A DNA stretch of 64,000 bases from Prostheceraeus crozeri (Eukaryota > Platyhelminthes > Polycladida > Euryleptidae). The stretch lies in contig CAJQUW010007069.1 in assembly GCA_907163375.1 (NCBI GenBank), forward strand, positions 279,001-343,000, given 5' to 3'. The translations under genes were made by a program, and so were the position numbers. The notes under the pieces were generated by a model. It did no database searches. It worked only from the letters and a program-made list of their open reading frames with translations, and was not told where the DNA came from. Of the stretch, positions 43,456 to 54,579 are shown piece by piece. Positions within the stretch are counted from its first letter, which is position 1. Each line of letters begins with the position of its first letter.

Positions 43456-45553
43456 TTTTTCGAAAATTTCTAAAAATTTAAGGAATGCTAAGTGCTCTCT
43501 GGGGCGTTTCTGGCTCTAAACAAAAAATCCACATTCATCCCGGTTCTATTGTATTGCCTAACAATTCTCCCAGAGTTGTATCCGACGCTAGTACTTTGCG
43601 CTGACGCATAGGATGTCCATCTCGATCTCTGTGGATGCCAGTTTCCCTTGTCATCAAATGATTGGGAAGCTGGGCCATTTTACTTAGAATATACAAGTCG
43701 ATAATTTCAAGAGTAGAACCGTATTTTAATGGATCATAGAACCATTGCTTATATCTGTCTTCATTATATTATGTGTGCTGCATTATTTCATTATTGTCTA
43801 TTATATATGTAACATTTTAGAATAATTATGTAATATCATATGCAATAATTCCATTATTATATTCATTATTTATGGTTCGTCTTGGGGGAATAATGTCCAC
43901 TGGATCATAGAAAAATAATTTATTATAAAATCTGCTGGCAATCGTGTGCAATGAATAATGGTGGGTCGTGTGACTGAAGTCATATGAATTACCCTATCGC
44001 GTCAGTTTGGGGTAGAACTGTTGAGAGTTAACACCAAAAGATAAATTTTGCTTTGATTTTATGCAATGTGCTGAAAGTACATCACAACTCACATTAAGTG
44101 CATTTACTCGCCATCAGATGTTGGAATAGACTAGGAGACAATGTCACCATATAATTTGCGGTGTTCCATCCGTTAAAACAAATATACAATGCTTTCTTGA
44201 ATCCTAATCCAAAAAGAATAGAATGTGTTGAATGTTCAGAAATGAAAATCAAGAAACACGGATCGCTGATTGAATTCCGTTGTTGAAGCATTTGTCAATC
44301 AATAGGAACACGCCCTATTGTCTCTATCACGGCCAAGCCTACATTGAAAACTCTTGATGAGCAAGTCTTATTGAAGAAGAACGGAATAACCAATTCAAAT
44401 CATAGTCATCCTTGTGAATATGACAGTAATAGTGAAATATTTTGCAAATCTGTTACAGGACTCTTTAGAGATGGGAAAATTTGCAATATTTTGATTATAA
44501 ATTTTAGTGGACGCGTGCACTAATCTGACTGACCGGTCAAATTTCCCTCGTTTACTCTCTATCATCGTATCTATGAATTGTAGCTGAAATGATATCCAGC
44601 ATCAGTTGTTGTGGGTCCGGAAAAGTCAAATGGTTAGAACACTTTTATATCTGATAAACTGATGAAAAATTGAAGTAAGTGCTATATAGCATGTGCACGA
44701 TATCTTCCATGTTAAAAAAAACACTTGTTCAATAGAAACATTATTTTTTAAAAAGCAGGAGCATGCATGACTGGCTACTGAAAATGAAATCAGAAAATCG
44801 CCTGCATTATCTTTTAGAGGCACGCTGGAATGTCATTCTGAACAGGATCGTTTGCAATGGGTTATGAAAATTAAACATGTAAAAAAGGGAGTAAAAATCA
44901 CAAATCTTAGACCATACGATTAACTTTTATAATTTTCTTTAATGTTGTCCTCAGATGTTGTTAACAGTCCATTTTAATTAATATTCTGGGACATGACAAC
45001 TGTAAGATTAATCTTATTGTGTGTGCGAATTTTAGATTTTACGGCATTTGCATCAAAAGTTATCTCAAGATGAAGACACAGAAGTCTTGAACTAGATTCG
45101 TTGTCAGAGTCCAAACTAGTGCTATCATAACTATCTTATGTGCACTTTAGGCTTAGATAGCTTTGGTATCCGACCTCTATGGTATTCAGTGATAGCAACG
45201 CACAAAAAATTTCTTGGCTGTGGCTGCAAATTCTACAGCAGTAATCCATCTATCTGCCTTCTCTGAAAAAGGAATTCCAAATCATTGCAGTCATGATGTC
45301 TAGGAGTCCATGCTTTCACTATTATACAATTGGCAAAAACCATTTTAATCACAATTATCAAAGATCATAGTTGATGACGTAATGTTTGAAAAGTTTGAGC
45401 TATTTCTGAGCATCTTTACATTACGAATGGCAGAGAACTTATTGACCAATCATACCAACAAACCCAAATATTTTCGAAAGGATATACATTAGCGTTTTTC
45501 ACTTGTTGCGCAATAATTTCGGAAGACAGGATTGCATCTGAATTATTTCCTTT
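43456..45553. other. Host-like sequence, no gene seen
   Basis: AT-rich, with many ATTATT/TTCATTATT words around 43,740-43,900. Small open frames on both strands are not supported by any domain. It may hold the promoter and 5' UTR of the ORF at 45,554. Confidence 0.4.
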
Positions 45554-47518
45554 ATGAGCGAGATTGTTATACCGAGTGGAGTTCAGGCCAGCATTGAAGT
45601 GTTTCCAAGCCAAGAACTGAATTCCATAATTAGAGAGTATGTAATAAATCGAAAGTTTTCTAAATTGAAGGACGACAGTAAAAACGTGTTACCGTTAAAA
45701 TTTCGAGATGCTGCAACTGCAACTACTGAAATCAAACAAGTTAGCAGTAAGTTCAAGGCTGATAAAGACTTGGATTCTGACCTGGTGGCTACTTCTGAAT
45801 TATTAACCTTTATATCAACTATCGACAGCAACAGTTCACCATCCTTGTTTCTAACTCAATCTGAAGGCGATGACTGCAATTATCATTTTCCAATCAAGAA
45901 AACTTCACCATCTGGAAATTCGCAGCAAGACCTTACTTCCGTGACTTTGGATTGCCCAACAATTTCATCTGATTCTCCGTTTTCAGAGGCTTGCTCGGAT
46001 ATTAACAGCTTCTCTGTCGCGTCATATAGTAGGCCTATAACGAAAAATTCCAACTTCAATGAATGTTCTAAAAAGGAATCAACACCTTCAATCTGGTCTC
46101 GCGCCGCAATAAAAATGAAGTCAACAATCAAATCAAGAATGAAGACTATGCTTGCATTTGCTAGGGAAGCTCTCAAATCAGATGAAATTGAGAAAAATAA
46201 AACAGGAAATGAACTGTTGCAGTCAGAGGAAAGTGCGCAAAAGATGCTACAATTAATTGCATTTCATAAGCCGATCAGCACAATGAAAAGTAAGGACCCT
46301 ATAAAGGCTACATCATCTCAAACCAGTAGATCTAACAACGGTAAAGAGCAAGAGTTTAAGATGAGCTCAACAGACAGCTCTGAATTGACATTAGTATCAG
46401 ATATTTCAGCAACAGAGAAAACAAGTAGTACATTGACAGTTCTTGAAAATGAGGAGCAAAAAACATATTCAACAGACAGAGGGGATGATAAAATGAAGCA
46501 CAAAATAGAAAATCTGATGAAAAATTTTGGAACGACAGCAATCGCCGACGTATCGGCTACACAAAAAGCACAACTAGAGACAAGTCGTAAACTTCATTTG
46601 ATTGGTGGGAAAGACTTATCATCAACAACAGGAACAAAGGGCAAAGTAATAAAACAATATTCTCAAGCAAATTCAATTGATATCAAGAAGGATGACAAGT
46701 CAAATAAGAATCCACGATCACAGGTAGTAATTGATACGCCAACGTTTGATATATCATCTGATTCATTATTCGATCAACAAATAACACAGGAAAACAATTC
46801 TGGATCACAAACTTCTAAACTGTCTGCGTCAGAAGTTTCCATGTCGCAAGCGGCATCTAATGCTGATCAGAAAAGGAAAGTAATAGTTTCAGTACAGGAA
46901 GACGAGAAGCCAAAATTAAAAAAAAAACTTTTACCGTCCAAGGTGCTAGACTTTGGCAAAGTGCAAGCATCATCAGAGGCACAAGAAAATGCGTCACCTC
47001 AGGATTTATCTGAACTGAGCCTGGGTAAGAATAGCAACACCATTGATCAATTGAGCCTTGATCAAGATCCAAGCATGGAATCAAGCGCTTACAAATCTGC
47101 TTCTTTAGCTACTCCTCAAGACCGAATGCTTGAAGCCAGGCGTTTTGTAGCATTTGAGTTGCATGAATTGCATCAGCAAAAGAAAAACTTTTGTGGTACT
47201 TGTGGAATCTCAAAGGATCAAGGTCACCAATGTCGTTCAAAGAAATTGCGAGTTATAGGACAACCGAAGAAGAAATTTCTTGCACATCGAGATGAGACAC
47301 TTTTTTTCGAAGGAGAGTTTCAGTACGGCTCACATCGTAAATTTAGTGATGTGCCGAGGAAAAATCGGTTCATGTATTCCAAGAGTCTGCATAGTCCAGA
47401 AGTGCTAAGCTCTGATGATCATAAAATCGTAAATCCATATCAGCATTACACACAAAAGGATGCATATGGCAGTTCGTGTTATGGCACTTACAGAAGGAAG
47501 CGCAAAAATGGACCATAA
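45554..47518 (+). CDS. Long single-exon ORF, 654 aa, Ser/Lys-rich disordered protein, unknown
   Basis: ATG at 45,554 (MSEIVIPSGVQASIEVF) opens 654 uninterrupted codons, far longer than chance in this AT-rich DNA. The protein is dominated by Ser, Thr, Lys, Asp and Gln, with no membrane segment or signal peptide, so it is probably disordered. The last ~120 residues are denser: RFVAFELHELHQQKKNFCGT leads into CGTCGISKDQGHQC, a C-x2-C ... H-x-C pattern that could bind zinc, followed by basic SKKLRVIGQPKKK. A short C-terminal end with RRKRKNGP follows. AATAAA lies 90 bases downstream. No transposon or virus motif was seen, so it is best read as a host gene or its last large exon. Function unknown. 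Confidence 0.7.
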   Translation: MSEIVIPSGVQASIEVFPSQELNSIIREYVINRKFSKLKDDSKNVLPLKFRDAATATTEIKQVSSKFKADKDLDSDLVATSELLTFISTIDSNSSPSLFLTQSEGDDCNYHFPIKKTSPSGNSQQDLTSVTLDCPTISSDSPFSEACSDINSFSVASYSRPITKNSNFNECSKKESTPSIWSRAAIKMKSTIKSRMKTMLAFAREALKSDEIEKNKTGNELLQSEESAQKMLQLIAFHKPISTMKSKDPIKATSSQTSRSNNGKEQEFKMSSTDSSELTLVSDISATEKTSSTLTVLENEEQKTYSTDRGDDKMKHKIENLMKNFGTTAIADVSATQKAQLETSRKLHLIGGKDLSSTTGTKGKVIKQYSQANSIDIKKDDKSNKNPRSQVVIDTPTFDISSDSLFDQQITQENNSGSQTSKLSASEVSMSQAASNADQKRKVIVSVQEDEKPKLKKKLLPSKVLDFGKVQASSEAQENASPQDLSELSLGKNSNTIDQLSLDQDPSMESSAYKSASLATPQDRMLEARRFVAFELHELHQQKKNFCGTCGISKDQGHQCRSKKLRVIGQPKKKFLAHRDETLFFEGEFQYGSHRKFSDVPRKNRFMYSKSLHSPEVLSSDDHKIVNPYQHYTQKDAYGSSCYGTYRRKRKNGP

Positions 47519-47608
47519 AGAATATATGGACCAGACCGCACGAATGTATAGGATGGGTGTGAAGTGATGATCTCACGACGTAATTTGGTGCAACTGTGAA
47601 TGAATTGG

Positions 47609-47614
47609 AATAAA
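47609..47614 (+). terminator. Polyadenylation signal of the 654-aa ORF
   Basis: AATAAA in TTGGAATAAAGCACTT, 90 bases after the stop codon at 47,518, a usual distance for a short 3' UTR. Confidence 0.65.
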
Positions 47615-47639
47615 GCACTTATATACAAGTACTGTCTTA

Positions 47640-48960
47640 TACATCAATTGTACAAAATTAGTCCGGTATAAAAACCATATTTTTTGCAGCATTAGATACC
47701 AGGAATTGTAAAATATAGTGATTGATTGTTCTAATACATGTATATAAAATACTCATCTGATACAGTGATTATGACTGCACCTAGTTTTATTGATAAGTTT
47801 AGTTGCTGATAGACAATCATGGAAATGAGAAAAATATCATGCGAATTTGAATATCTCCGAGCTATGTCTATTTTTGAAAAAAAAGATTGCGCCTGAAGAG
47901 GTTTGAACCAGAGAGTTACAAGTTTACGAAAAGTTTGAATGGCGTTCAGTTCACATTAACTTTTAAAATCACGACCACCGTTCAAGGTCATCAAAAAGTC
48001 CTACCAACTCACTTGACGTTCACCGTTCCCTTTCAGTTCACACCTCGTTCATTTCAAACGCCATTTTGAAAATTCAAATTGATTTCGCAGATATCAACCC
48101 AAAAGAAGTTTCATAGCCTCTTCACTCTGCATGGATTTCCAATGTAAGATGCTACGACTTAGAATAGCAATACAATTTGTAGAATTCCGAGGTTGCATGT
48201 GCGTCCCTCACCAGCACCAATTTTAACCGCATTGACCTAATGGCAGTTACATGAAGGACTACATGTGTAAATCTCTAGTGCATTGTACAGTTCAACCATT
48301 TGCAGACATCAGTCTTAAAACAAGTTTGTTGTTCGTCGTAAAAAGTTAAATAAAGCTAAACTGCCGCTATCTTGTTCATAAGAAATATGCAAGTATAGCG
48401 CAGCCTAGTGTAAGTAATTCTTATTAACGTGCATGTAAATATATTTTGTGTAATGTCCGTTTGAGCGGATCTCGCAAAATTCAAATGAAAAGCCAGATCA
48501 ATTTCAAATCTGGTCAGTTGATTAAAAAGGATTCTACCGAGCCTGAACTGAGCCTAGCACGCGCTTGCAGCAAATAACTCAAAAACACGTGAACGAAATG
48601 AACAAGAGAGTTCATTTCTGAACAATATGCGAACACCGTTTAGCTAAAGTTGGCTTTGAAAAAATGGCCACCTTTCAGTTCAAGAAGTTTAAGGTCAAAT
48701 TCATTCGCACTCTGGTTACAACTGACTCGCGAAGGGCATGTCGAATACATGGTGCTTGTAAGTGTTGTATATGACAAGCAAAAACGATGGGAGCATACCA
48801 GAATAGCCATTTCATCTTATGTTACTTATTATGCTTTTAGTGGATTTAAAACGGACCATAGATTATGTGGTGACTAGCATTTTATTGGCTGAATCCATAG
48901 CACACTAAATGTAAGAAAAGTATAGGCTTGTATGTTGGTTTTACCTAAAATGCTTGCAAT
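47640..48960. other. No gene seen; several GTTCA-rich words
   Basis: Between the ORF and the LINE. Words such as GTTCAGTTCAC, CGTTCATTTC and GAACGAAATGAAC are frequent at 47,940-48,070 and 48,545-48,690, possibly decayed repeat ends. The true 5' end of the LINE may lie within the last few hundred bases. Confidence 0.4.
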
Positions 48961-49646
48961 ATGGATATAAATGCTGAAATCCGAAGGCAGAACTTCACAA
49001 AAGCTCAGCTACTTGATGCTGTTATCCGAATGAAGAGCTCTGTGACTTTATTACAGGATGCTGATGATGTTTGCGAGGACGTGATTAATGGCTCGTCTTT
49101 GCTGATTGAAATGACTAAGAAACTGGACATCATAATGTCCAATAACGCTAAGTTGCGAAAGGAATTGGATGATTTGCAAAAGGTTGTTGTGACTCAGGGC
49201 GGTACGATAGAAAGGCAAAAGCGGGAGCTTCGCAAGCGAAACATAGTTATTCGAGGCTTGGCAGAGGGCAGTGGCGTCAAAGATGACGTCGAATCTGTTT
49301 TGGATAAGCTTGGCATTCAATTTAGTGTCAAGGCTTGTGATGACTTTTACCGGGTTGGCAAACCGGTCCCAGGCAAAAAGCGTCCCTTAAAGTTGTCTTC
49401 ACGAAATGCTTGGATAAAGCAGAAGTTCTCAAGGCTTCGAGGCAACTCAAAGACTCAGATGACATGAAGCAAGTGTACATAACCAATGATTTAACACCTT
49501 TCCAACAACAGGAAGACTGGAAGTTGAGGCGCAGAAGAAATGAGTTGAGAAACATGTCCGAAAATTCTGGTAAAACTGTTCGCATCTACAAAGGTGCCAT
49601 CTACGTAGACGATGTTAAAGTTCAGGAAAGAAACCGAAATTTTTGA
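48961..49646 (+). pseudogene. LINE ORF1, RNA-binding protein with coiled coil
   Basis: Starts MDINAEIRRQNFTKAQLLDA. A coiled coil (about 49,080-49,240) precedes RELRKRNIVIRGLAEG and DFYRVGKPVPGKKRPLK, the RRM-like core seen in L1-type ORF1 proteins. The second half (ITNDLTPFQQQEDWKLRRRR) is in another frame; one frameshift lies near 49,390-49,410. The protein coats LINE RNA. It ends with TGA overlapping the ORF2 ATG (TGATG, 49,644-49,648). Confidence 0.8.
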
Positions 49647-52243
49647 TGGAGGGTTTTATGTCTTGTTCTACGGAAAAATCTGATGTATGTAATACAGCGA
49701 ATTGTTTTCCATCTTTCTTTCTTGCTAACTTGCAATCGCTTTTTCCGAAAATCGATAACATTCGTGCAACAGTTAGTCAATTTTCCTTTGATGTATTGCT
49801 TTTTTTGTTTTGCACGCTGGACCGTCCGCCTCCACGACGTGGTGGAGGTGTATGTTCTTATATCAAAAGCAGTATTCGTTTTTCGAGGTTGGACATCTTA
49901 TGTCCTATAGCGAACGTTAGTGACTTGTGGCTTATGCTGCCTGATTTCAAGTTTATTGTCATTTGTATTTACATACCACCAGACGTGAGTCGAACTGTGA
50001 GTGATGATTTGAATGTGGACAATGTTGATACAGTCTTGGCTAAGCATCCCACCTATGATGTAATAATATGTGGAGATTTCAGTCATTTTAGTTGCAAGTT
50101 TGCTAGTGATTTGGACGTCACAAACATTGTAAAATCCCCTACGCGTGTCAACGCCATGCTAGATCTTTTCTATGTTAGTGAAAACATTTCATCTGAATTT
50201 CATGCAACAATAACTCCTCCAATTGGAAATTCGGATCACCGAAGTGTGATTGTATATCCTTTGTCGAATTATTCCTCAAGTTGTGTTATCTATAAACGTA
50301 TCTTTGATATGCGACAGACTAATCTTGATTCTTTATTTGACGAAATGCGATGCATAAATTGGTGTGAATTTTACAAATCAAGTGACTCTTGTGAAACAAA
50401 ATGTACTGTTTTTCATAATATGTTAACGGAGTGCGTCAACAAATTTATACCGCAACATGTTGTTCCTTTCACGCCGAGGGATAAGCCTTGGGTCACCCCG
50501 CTTTTGAAACTCTACATACAGACGCGATGGAATGCATACAGACGTAGTCAGTTTGAAGAATACAAGTATTGGAAAGACAAGGTGAAGAATGAAATCGTGA
50601 AGGCGAAAAGGAATTGGACCAGACGTTGTTCCAAGAATTCGAAAGATATGTGGCGTTCAGTGAATACGATTCGAGGTACAAAGAGCTCTGATCCCCTTAT
50701 ACAATTGTGCACAAAGTTGGGCGGAGCCTTCCCTGCTGCAGAGAAGATCAATAACGCTTTTTGCGATGCATTTGTCCCAGGCAGCTCTATGGACTCCTTC
50801 GACATCCCTAATGATTGCTGGACAATCAATATCACAGTACATGATGTTGAGGCTCGCATAAACAAGATCCCTAGTCACAAAGCTTGCGGAAGTGACATGG
50901 TACTGACAACTGTGTACAAAGCCATTGCTCCCATTATTGCAGGACCTCTATGCCATCTTTTTTCTCTGACTATACAGGAACGTCGTTTTCCTACTTGTTG
51001 GAAGTTTGGTCATGTGGTGCCTGTCCCGAAACACGTTCAAGTCGAATTGAACAACCTTCGTCCCATTTCCTTACTGCCGCTTCCTGGGAAACTATTAGAG
51101 TACTTTCTGTTGCAGGGAGCAGTAAAGCAATCCTTGATATCTTCCTTCGGAATGAATCAATTTGGTAGTCGTCCGAGGTCCTCGCCGACCGCAGCAGTGG
51201 TCAAGTTGATTGACGATATTTCTTTGTTTTTGGATGATCCTCATGTGAATGGCGTGCAATTAATCGCCTATGACTATACGAAGGCATTCGACAAATTGAG
51301 GCATGCCATTATAATACAACGTCTACTGGACATCGGCCTGCCATCTGGCTTCGTACTTCTTATGAAGGACTATCTCACTTCTCGAACTCAGGCTGTCCGT
51401 GTCTTTGATGCACATAGTTGGCCGTCCGACGTGACGTCAGGGGTCCCTCAGGGATCACTCCTTGGGTCGTTTTTATTTTGTGCAGTGTCAGCAACTCTGA
51501 ACCCAATAAATCCGGCTACTTGTATTATGAAATATATCGATGATGTTTCATTATGTGTTCCCCTGTCACGGAATAACCTTGGTGCTGATGTGTTTCAAGA
51601 GCACGATAATGTTTGCAGATGGTCGGACAAAGTTGGACTCACTCTCAATGCATCCAAATCAAAGTCTCTCTTTTTCAAGAAGTCCAGTGATTGCCATTCA
51701 TTTCAAATCAGCGAGGTGCAAATGGTCCACGAACTGCGTGTATTGGGTGTAGTGATAAATGATAAGTCATCATGGTCATCTCACGTCAATATGTTGCTCA
51801 AAGTTGCAAATCAGAGGTTGTACGGTCTACGAACACTCAAGCCACTATCTTTTACCTCCGACTTGAGACGCGTCTATTTTGCTCTCATCCGCAGCACTTT
51901 CGAGTTTTCATCTCCGGTATTTTTGTCATTGCCTACAGTGCTTGAAAGGAAGCTTGAACGGTTTCAAAACCGTGTTCACCGCCTGTTGTGCTCCCAACCA
52001 AAGGACTTTCATCTGGCAGACTGTAGCTGTGCAGTGCTTCCACCTTTGAAGCAGAGGCGTCATGCAGCAGCGTCTCGTCTCTTCCTGGATGCCTTGCATG
52101 ACCCAGATCATGTTCTCCATGACATCATACCGAATGTTTCCAGCCGTTCAAATCGCCTAATCCAACCAACTTCCATCGCGTCGAGGAGAAGAAATTCCTT
52201 TGTTCCTTTCACTTGTGCCATGATCCGCCACTCAGTTTTATGA
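49646..52243 (+). CDS. LINE ORF2, endonuclease and reverse transcriptase
   Basis: About 865 codons from ATG 49,646. The APE-type endonuclease opens with FFLANLQSLFPKIDNI, and a later ICGDFSHF segment and SDHRSVIV end it. Between DVLLF and RPPPRRGGGV the usual stretch with the catalytic Glu (TETWL region, some 25 residues) is missing, so cleavage should fail. The reverse transcriptase has LRPISLLPLPGKLLE, AYDYTKAFDKLRH, SGVPQGSLLGSF and KYIDDVSLC, where the catalytic box is YIDD instead of the common YADD/FADD. A C-terminal part follows (LFLDALHDPDHVLHD). The frame is otherwise open, implying a fairly recent copy. Confidence 0.88.
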   Translation: MEGFMSCSTEKSDVCNTANCFPSFFLANLQSLFPKIDNIRATVSQFSFDVLLFLFCTLDRPPPRRGGGVCSYIKSSIRFSRLDILCPIANVSDLWLMLPDFKFIVICIYIPPDVSRTVSDDLNVDNVDTVLAKHPTYDVIICGDFSHFSCKFASDLDVTNIVKSPTRVNAMLDLFYVSENISSEFHATITPPIGNSDHRSVIVYPLSNYSSSCVIYKRIFDMRQTNLDSLFDEMRCINWCEFYKSSDSCETKCTVFHNMLTECVNKFIPQHVVPFTPRDKPWVTPLLKLYIQTRWNAYRRSQFEEYKYWKDKVKNEIVKAKRNWTRRCSKNSKDMWRSVNTIRGTKSSDPLIQLCTKLGGAFPAAEKINNAFCDAFVPGSSMDSFDIPNDCWTINITVHDVEARINKIPSHKACGSDMVLTTVYKAIAPIIAGPLCHLFSLTIQERRFPTCWKFGHVVPVPKHVQVELNNLRPISLLPLPGKLLEYFLLQGAVKQSLISSFGMNQFGSRPRSSPTAAVVKLIDDISLFLDDPHVNGVQLIAYDYTKAFDKLRHAIIIQRLLDIGLPSGFVLLMKDYLTSRTQAVRVFDAHSWPSDVTSGVPQGSLLGSFLFCAVSATLNPINPATCIMKYIDDVSLCVPLSRNNLGADVFQEHDNVCRWSDKVGLTLNASKSKSLFFKKSSDCHSFQISEVQMVHELRVLGVVINDKSSWSSHVNMLLKVANQRLYGLRTLKPLSFTSDLRRVYFALIRSTFEFSSPVFLSLPTVLERKLERFQNRVHRLLCSQPKDFHLADCSCAVLPPLKQRRHAAASRLFLDALHDPDHVLHDIIPNVSSRSNRLIQPTSIASRRRNSFVPFTCAMIRHSVL

Positions 52244-52680
52244 GGATCTGTTTATTAACTTTATCTTGAGATTTCTATAAGTGTAATGCATTCTGATTTT
52301 CATTTCTGAAATATACATACAGTACATACATACATACAAATGCAATGATCGATTTTCTTGTTGTATTTAGCTAACAGTATCAGTCATATTTATTGATAGT
52401 TGTAGTAGTGTTTAGTTTTTCTCCTCTCTATTCGTATTCTTTTTTTCTAACTTTTAGCCGATTTTCAATTTTTCTCTAATATGGCCCCTGAAAACTGAAG
52501 GACTGTGTGCAGTTGCATAATAAAAAACCCTCATTCTCGGCACGAAATTTTGATATCTTGATTCCTCGTCGCATCATCTACCATTTCATAAATAGTCTGT
52601 GGCTAGAAGTTTATCTCATGTAATTCCTACACATTGCTCAGACTCCACAGCCGCAGATGAGGAGTGTAAGGAGATTCATA

Positions 52681-53800
52681 GTAATTCAAGGGAAAATATA
52701 CTTCTGCGGATACTATTATGTATTAAAATACAAATATAACGCCCGACGTTTCGCTGTCAACCAGCTTGATCACGAGCAAAATTTATAATGGCACAAAGGT
52801 GATAAAAACTGGAAACGTGCGCAGAATGGAGTTACACGTCAGTGCGAGATAGTCACGTGAATAATCAAGGTCCCCTAAACATGTATAGGCATAGAAATTG
52901 ACAACAATAAAACCTCTAGAATGGAAATTAAGCTTCATGCAATGCACAATAACGGCACATAAATCGCACGCATTTTCACTTAGATGCACCTGACAACGTC
53001 TGTATCATTGGGTTAGAATCAGTCACATGACTAAATTGAAGGTTTTAATTGGTTCTTCATGTCCCAACTTAGTTCCCCCGGATGTGCCGCGACCTTGAGT
53101 CAATTTCCATTCTAGTCAACTTCAGATAAACAGTATATTTCTATGTGTATAAGGGTCTTGAGGTGCTACTATATTTACGATGCAAGTAGTAATGCTAAAA
53201 GTTCAAAAGCTAAACGAGAAGTGAAGCTGCTGATATGTGTGCGCTACTACTTTGCTTCACTTCTCGTTTAGCTTTTGAACTTTTAGCATTACTACTTGTA
53301 TCGTAAATATAGTAGCACCTCAAGACCCCTATACACATAGAAATTGACAGCAATAAAACCTCTAGAATGGAAATTAAGCTTCATGCAATGCACAATAACG
53401 GCATATAAATCGCATGCATTTTCACTTAGATGCACCTGCCAACATCTGTATCATTGGGTTAGAATCAGTCACATGAGTAAATCGAAGCTTTTAATTGGTT
53501 CTTCATGCCCCAACTTAGTTCCACCGGATGTGCCGCGACCTTGAGTCAATTTCCATTCTAGCGAACTTCAGATAAACAATTTATTTCTATGCCTATACAT
53601 GTTTAGGGGACCTTGATTATTCATGTGATTATCCCGCACTGACGTGTAACTCCATTCTGCGCACGTTTCCAGTTTTTATCACCTTTGTGCCATTATAAAT
53701 TTTGCTCGTCATCAAGCTGGTTGACAGCGAAACATCGGGCGTTATATTTGTATTTTAATACATAATAGTATCCGCAGAAGTATATTTTCCCTTGAATTAC
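52681..53800. mobile_element. 1.12-kb fold-back element with one arm segment inverted
   Basis: The ends GTAATTCAAGGGAAAATATA and their reverse complement are at 52,681 and 53,800. Outer arms (52,681-52,898 and 53,583-53,800) and inner arms (about 53,141-53,227 and 53,254-53,340, 26-bp loop) are inverted repeats. The middle segments (52,892-53,145 and 53,337-53,591) lie in the same orientation, bounded by CATAGAAAT/ATTTCTATG. One middle segment must have flipped in an originally perfect palindrome. No ORF of note. Confidence 0.9.
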
Positions 53801-54215
53801 CTACCACCGGATACGAGGAGCATACCCTACCAACCATCATGAGATTCATAGTGTTTTATCGGGGATGGTTATCCTAGACATATGCATTTTAAACCGGAGA
53901 AGATTCCAGACAAGAAGTGCAATATTGGAACGGACAGCAACGCTACCTTACATGCAAAATGTGACGGACAGAATCGGCCGGTTGTTTAGAGACCTTGAGC
54001 TTAAAGTGCTCTATCGGTCTTCCACCAAACATTCCGACAAACATTATTGGTTAGACAGACGAACCACTTAGCACCAGTAATATAAATATACAAAATATCG
54101 GCATCAGGACGAAGAATTAAGAAATCTACCATTCCGTACGTCAGGCATTACACTGCATGACCCATTATGCATGACCCCTGACTTTAAACCCATTATGTAT
54201 ATGGTACGAAGAGAG
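53801..54215. other. No gene seen
   Basis: A word GAGATTCATAGT occurs left of the fold-back element (52,671-52,682) and again at about 53,841-53,852, suggesting a local duplication around the insertion. Nothing else is recognisable. Confidence 0.4.
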
Positions 54216-54571
54216 TAGAGATGTTCGAGTCCGACTCAAACCGCAACCCGAACCCGATCCGACCCTAATTCGGGTTCGGGTATACGAATTTAGTTTAGGT
54301 TCGTGTTTGGGTTCAGGTTGATTATAAAATATTCAGGTTCAATTATCGTCATGCAAATTTATGATATTTAGAAATCTATAAATGTGCTTTTGTTTTGTTG
54401 ACTTCCTTTGTAAATATATTGGTCCACCACGGCGCTGCAGTAATTTGAATTTTCAATTATTTTTTCGGGTTATGTTCGGGTTTTTTGGAATCGGCAAAAT
54501 TTTCGGGTAGGGTCAGGCTCTAAATGATGGTTTGGGTTCGGGTTTCAATTCATAGCTGTTGAACGTCTCTA
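54216..54571. mobile_element. hAT-like MITE, 356 bp
   Basis: Ends TAGAGATGTTC and GAACGTCTCTA are inverted repeats, flanked by GAAGAGAG (54,208-54,215) and GAACAGAG (54,572-54,579), an 8-bp duplication with one mismatch. The interior is rich in CGGGTTCGGGTT / AACCCGAACCCG words. No ORF. Size, TIR and 8-bp duplication fit hAT. Confidence 0.78.
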
Positions 54572-54579
54572 GAACAGAG

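Larger units (their letters stand above)
48961..52340 (+). mobile_element. APE-type LINE (CR1/L2-like group), nearly complete but defective
   Basis: Two ORFs in order (ORF1 48,961-49,646; ORF2 49,646-52,243), a short 3' UTR, and a 3' microsatellite of ACAT units (about 52,310-52,338), as in CR1/L2-like LINEs. ORF1 has one frameshift and ORF2 a deletion in its endonuclease. Composition is more GC-rich than the surroundings. The 5' end is not defined. The element copies itself through RNA by target-primed reverse transcription. This copy is probably inactive. Confidence 0.88.

Noticed and set aside
47887-48069. 60-codon ORF
   Set aside because: Low-complexity GTTCA-rich sequence with no family match; likely decayed repeat.
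53344-53544. 66-codon ORF and its partner at 52,783-52,989
   Set aside because: Both lie in the repeated segments of the fold-back element and differ by strand; they are by-products of the palindrome.
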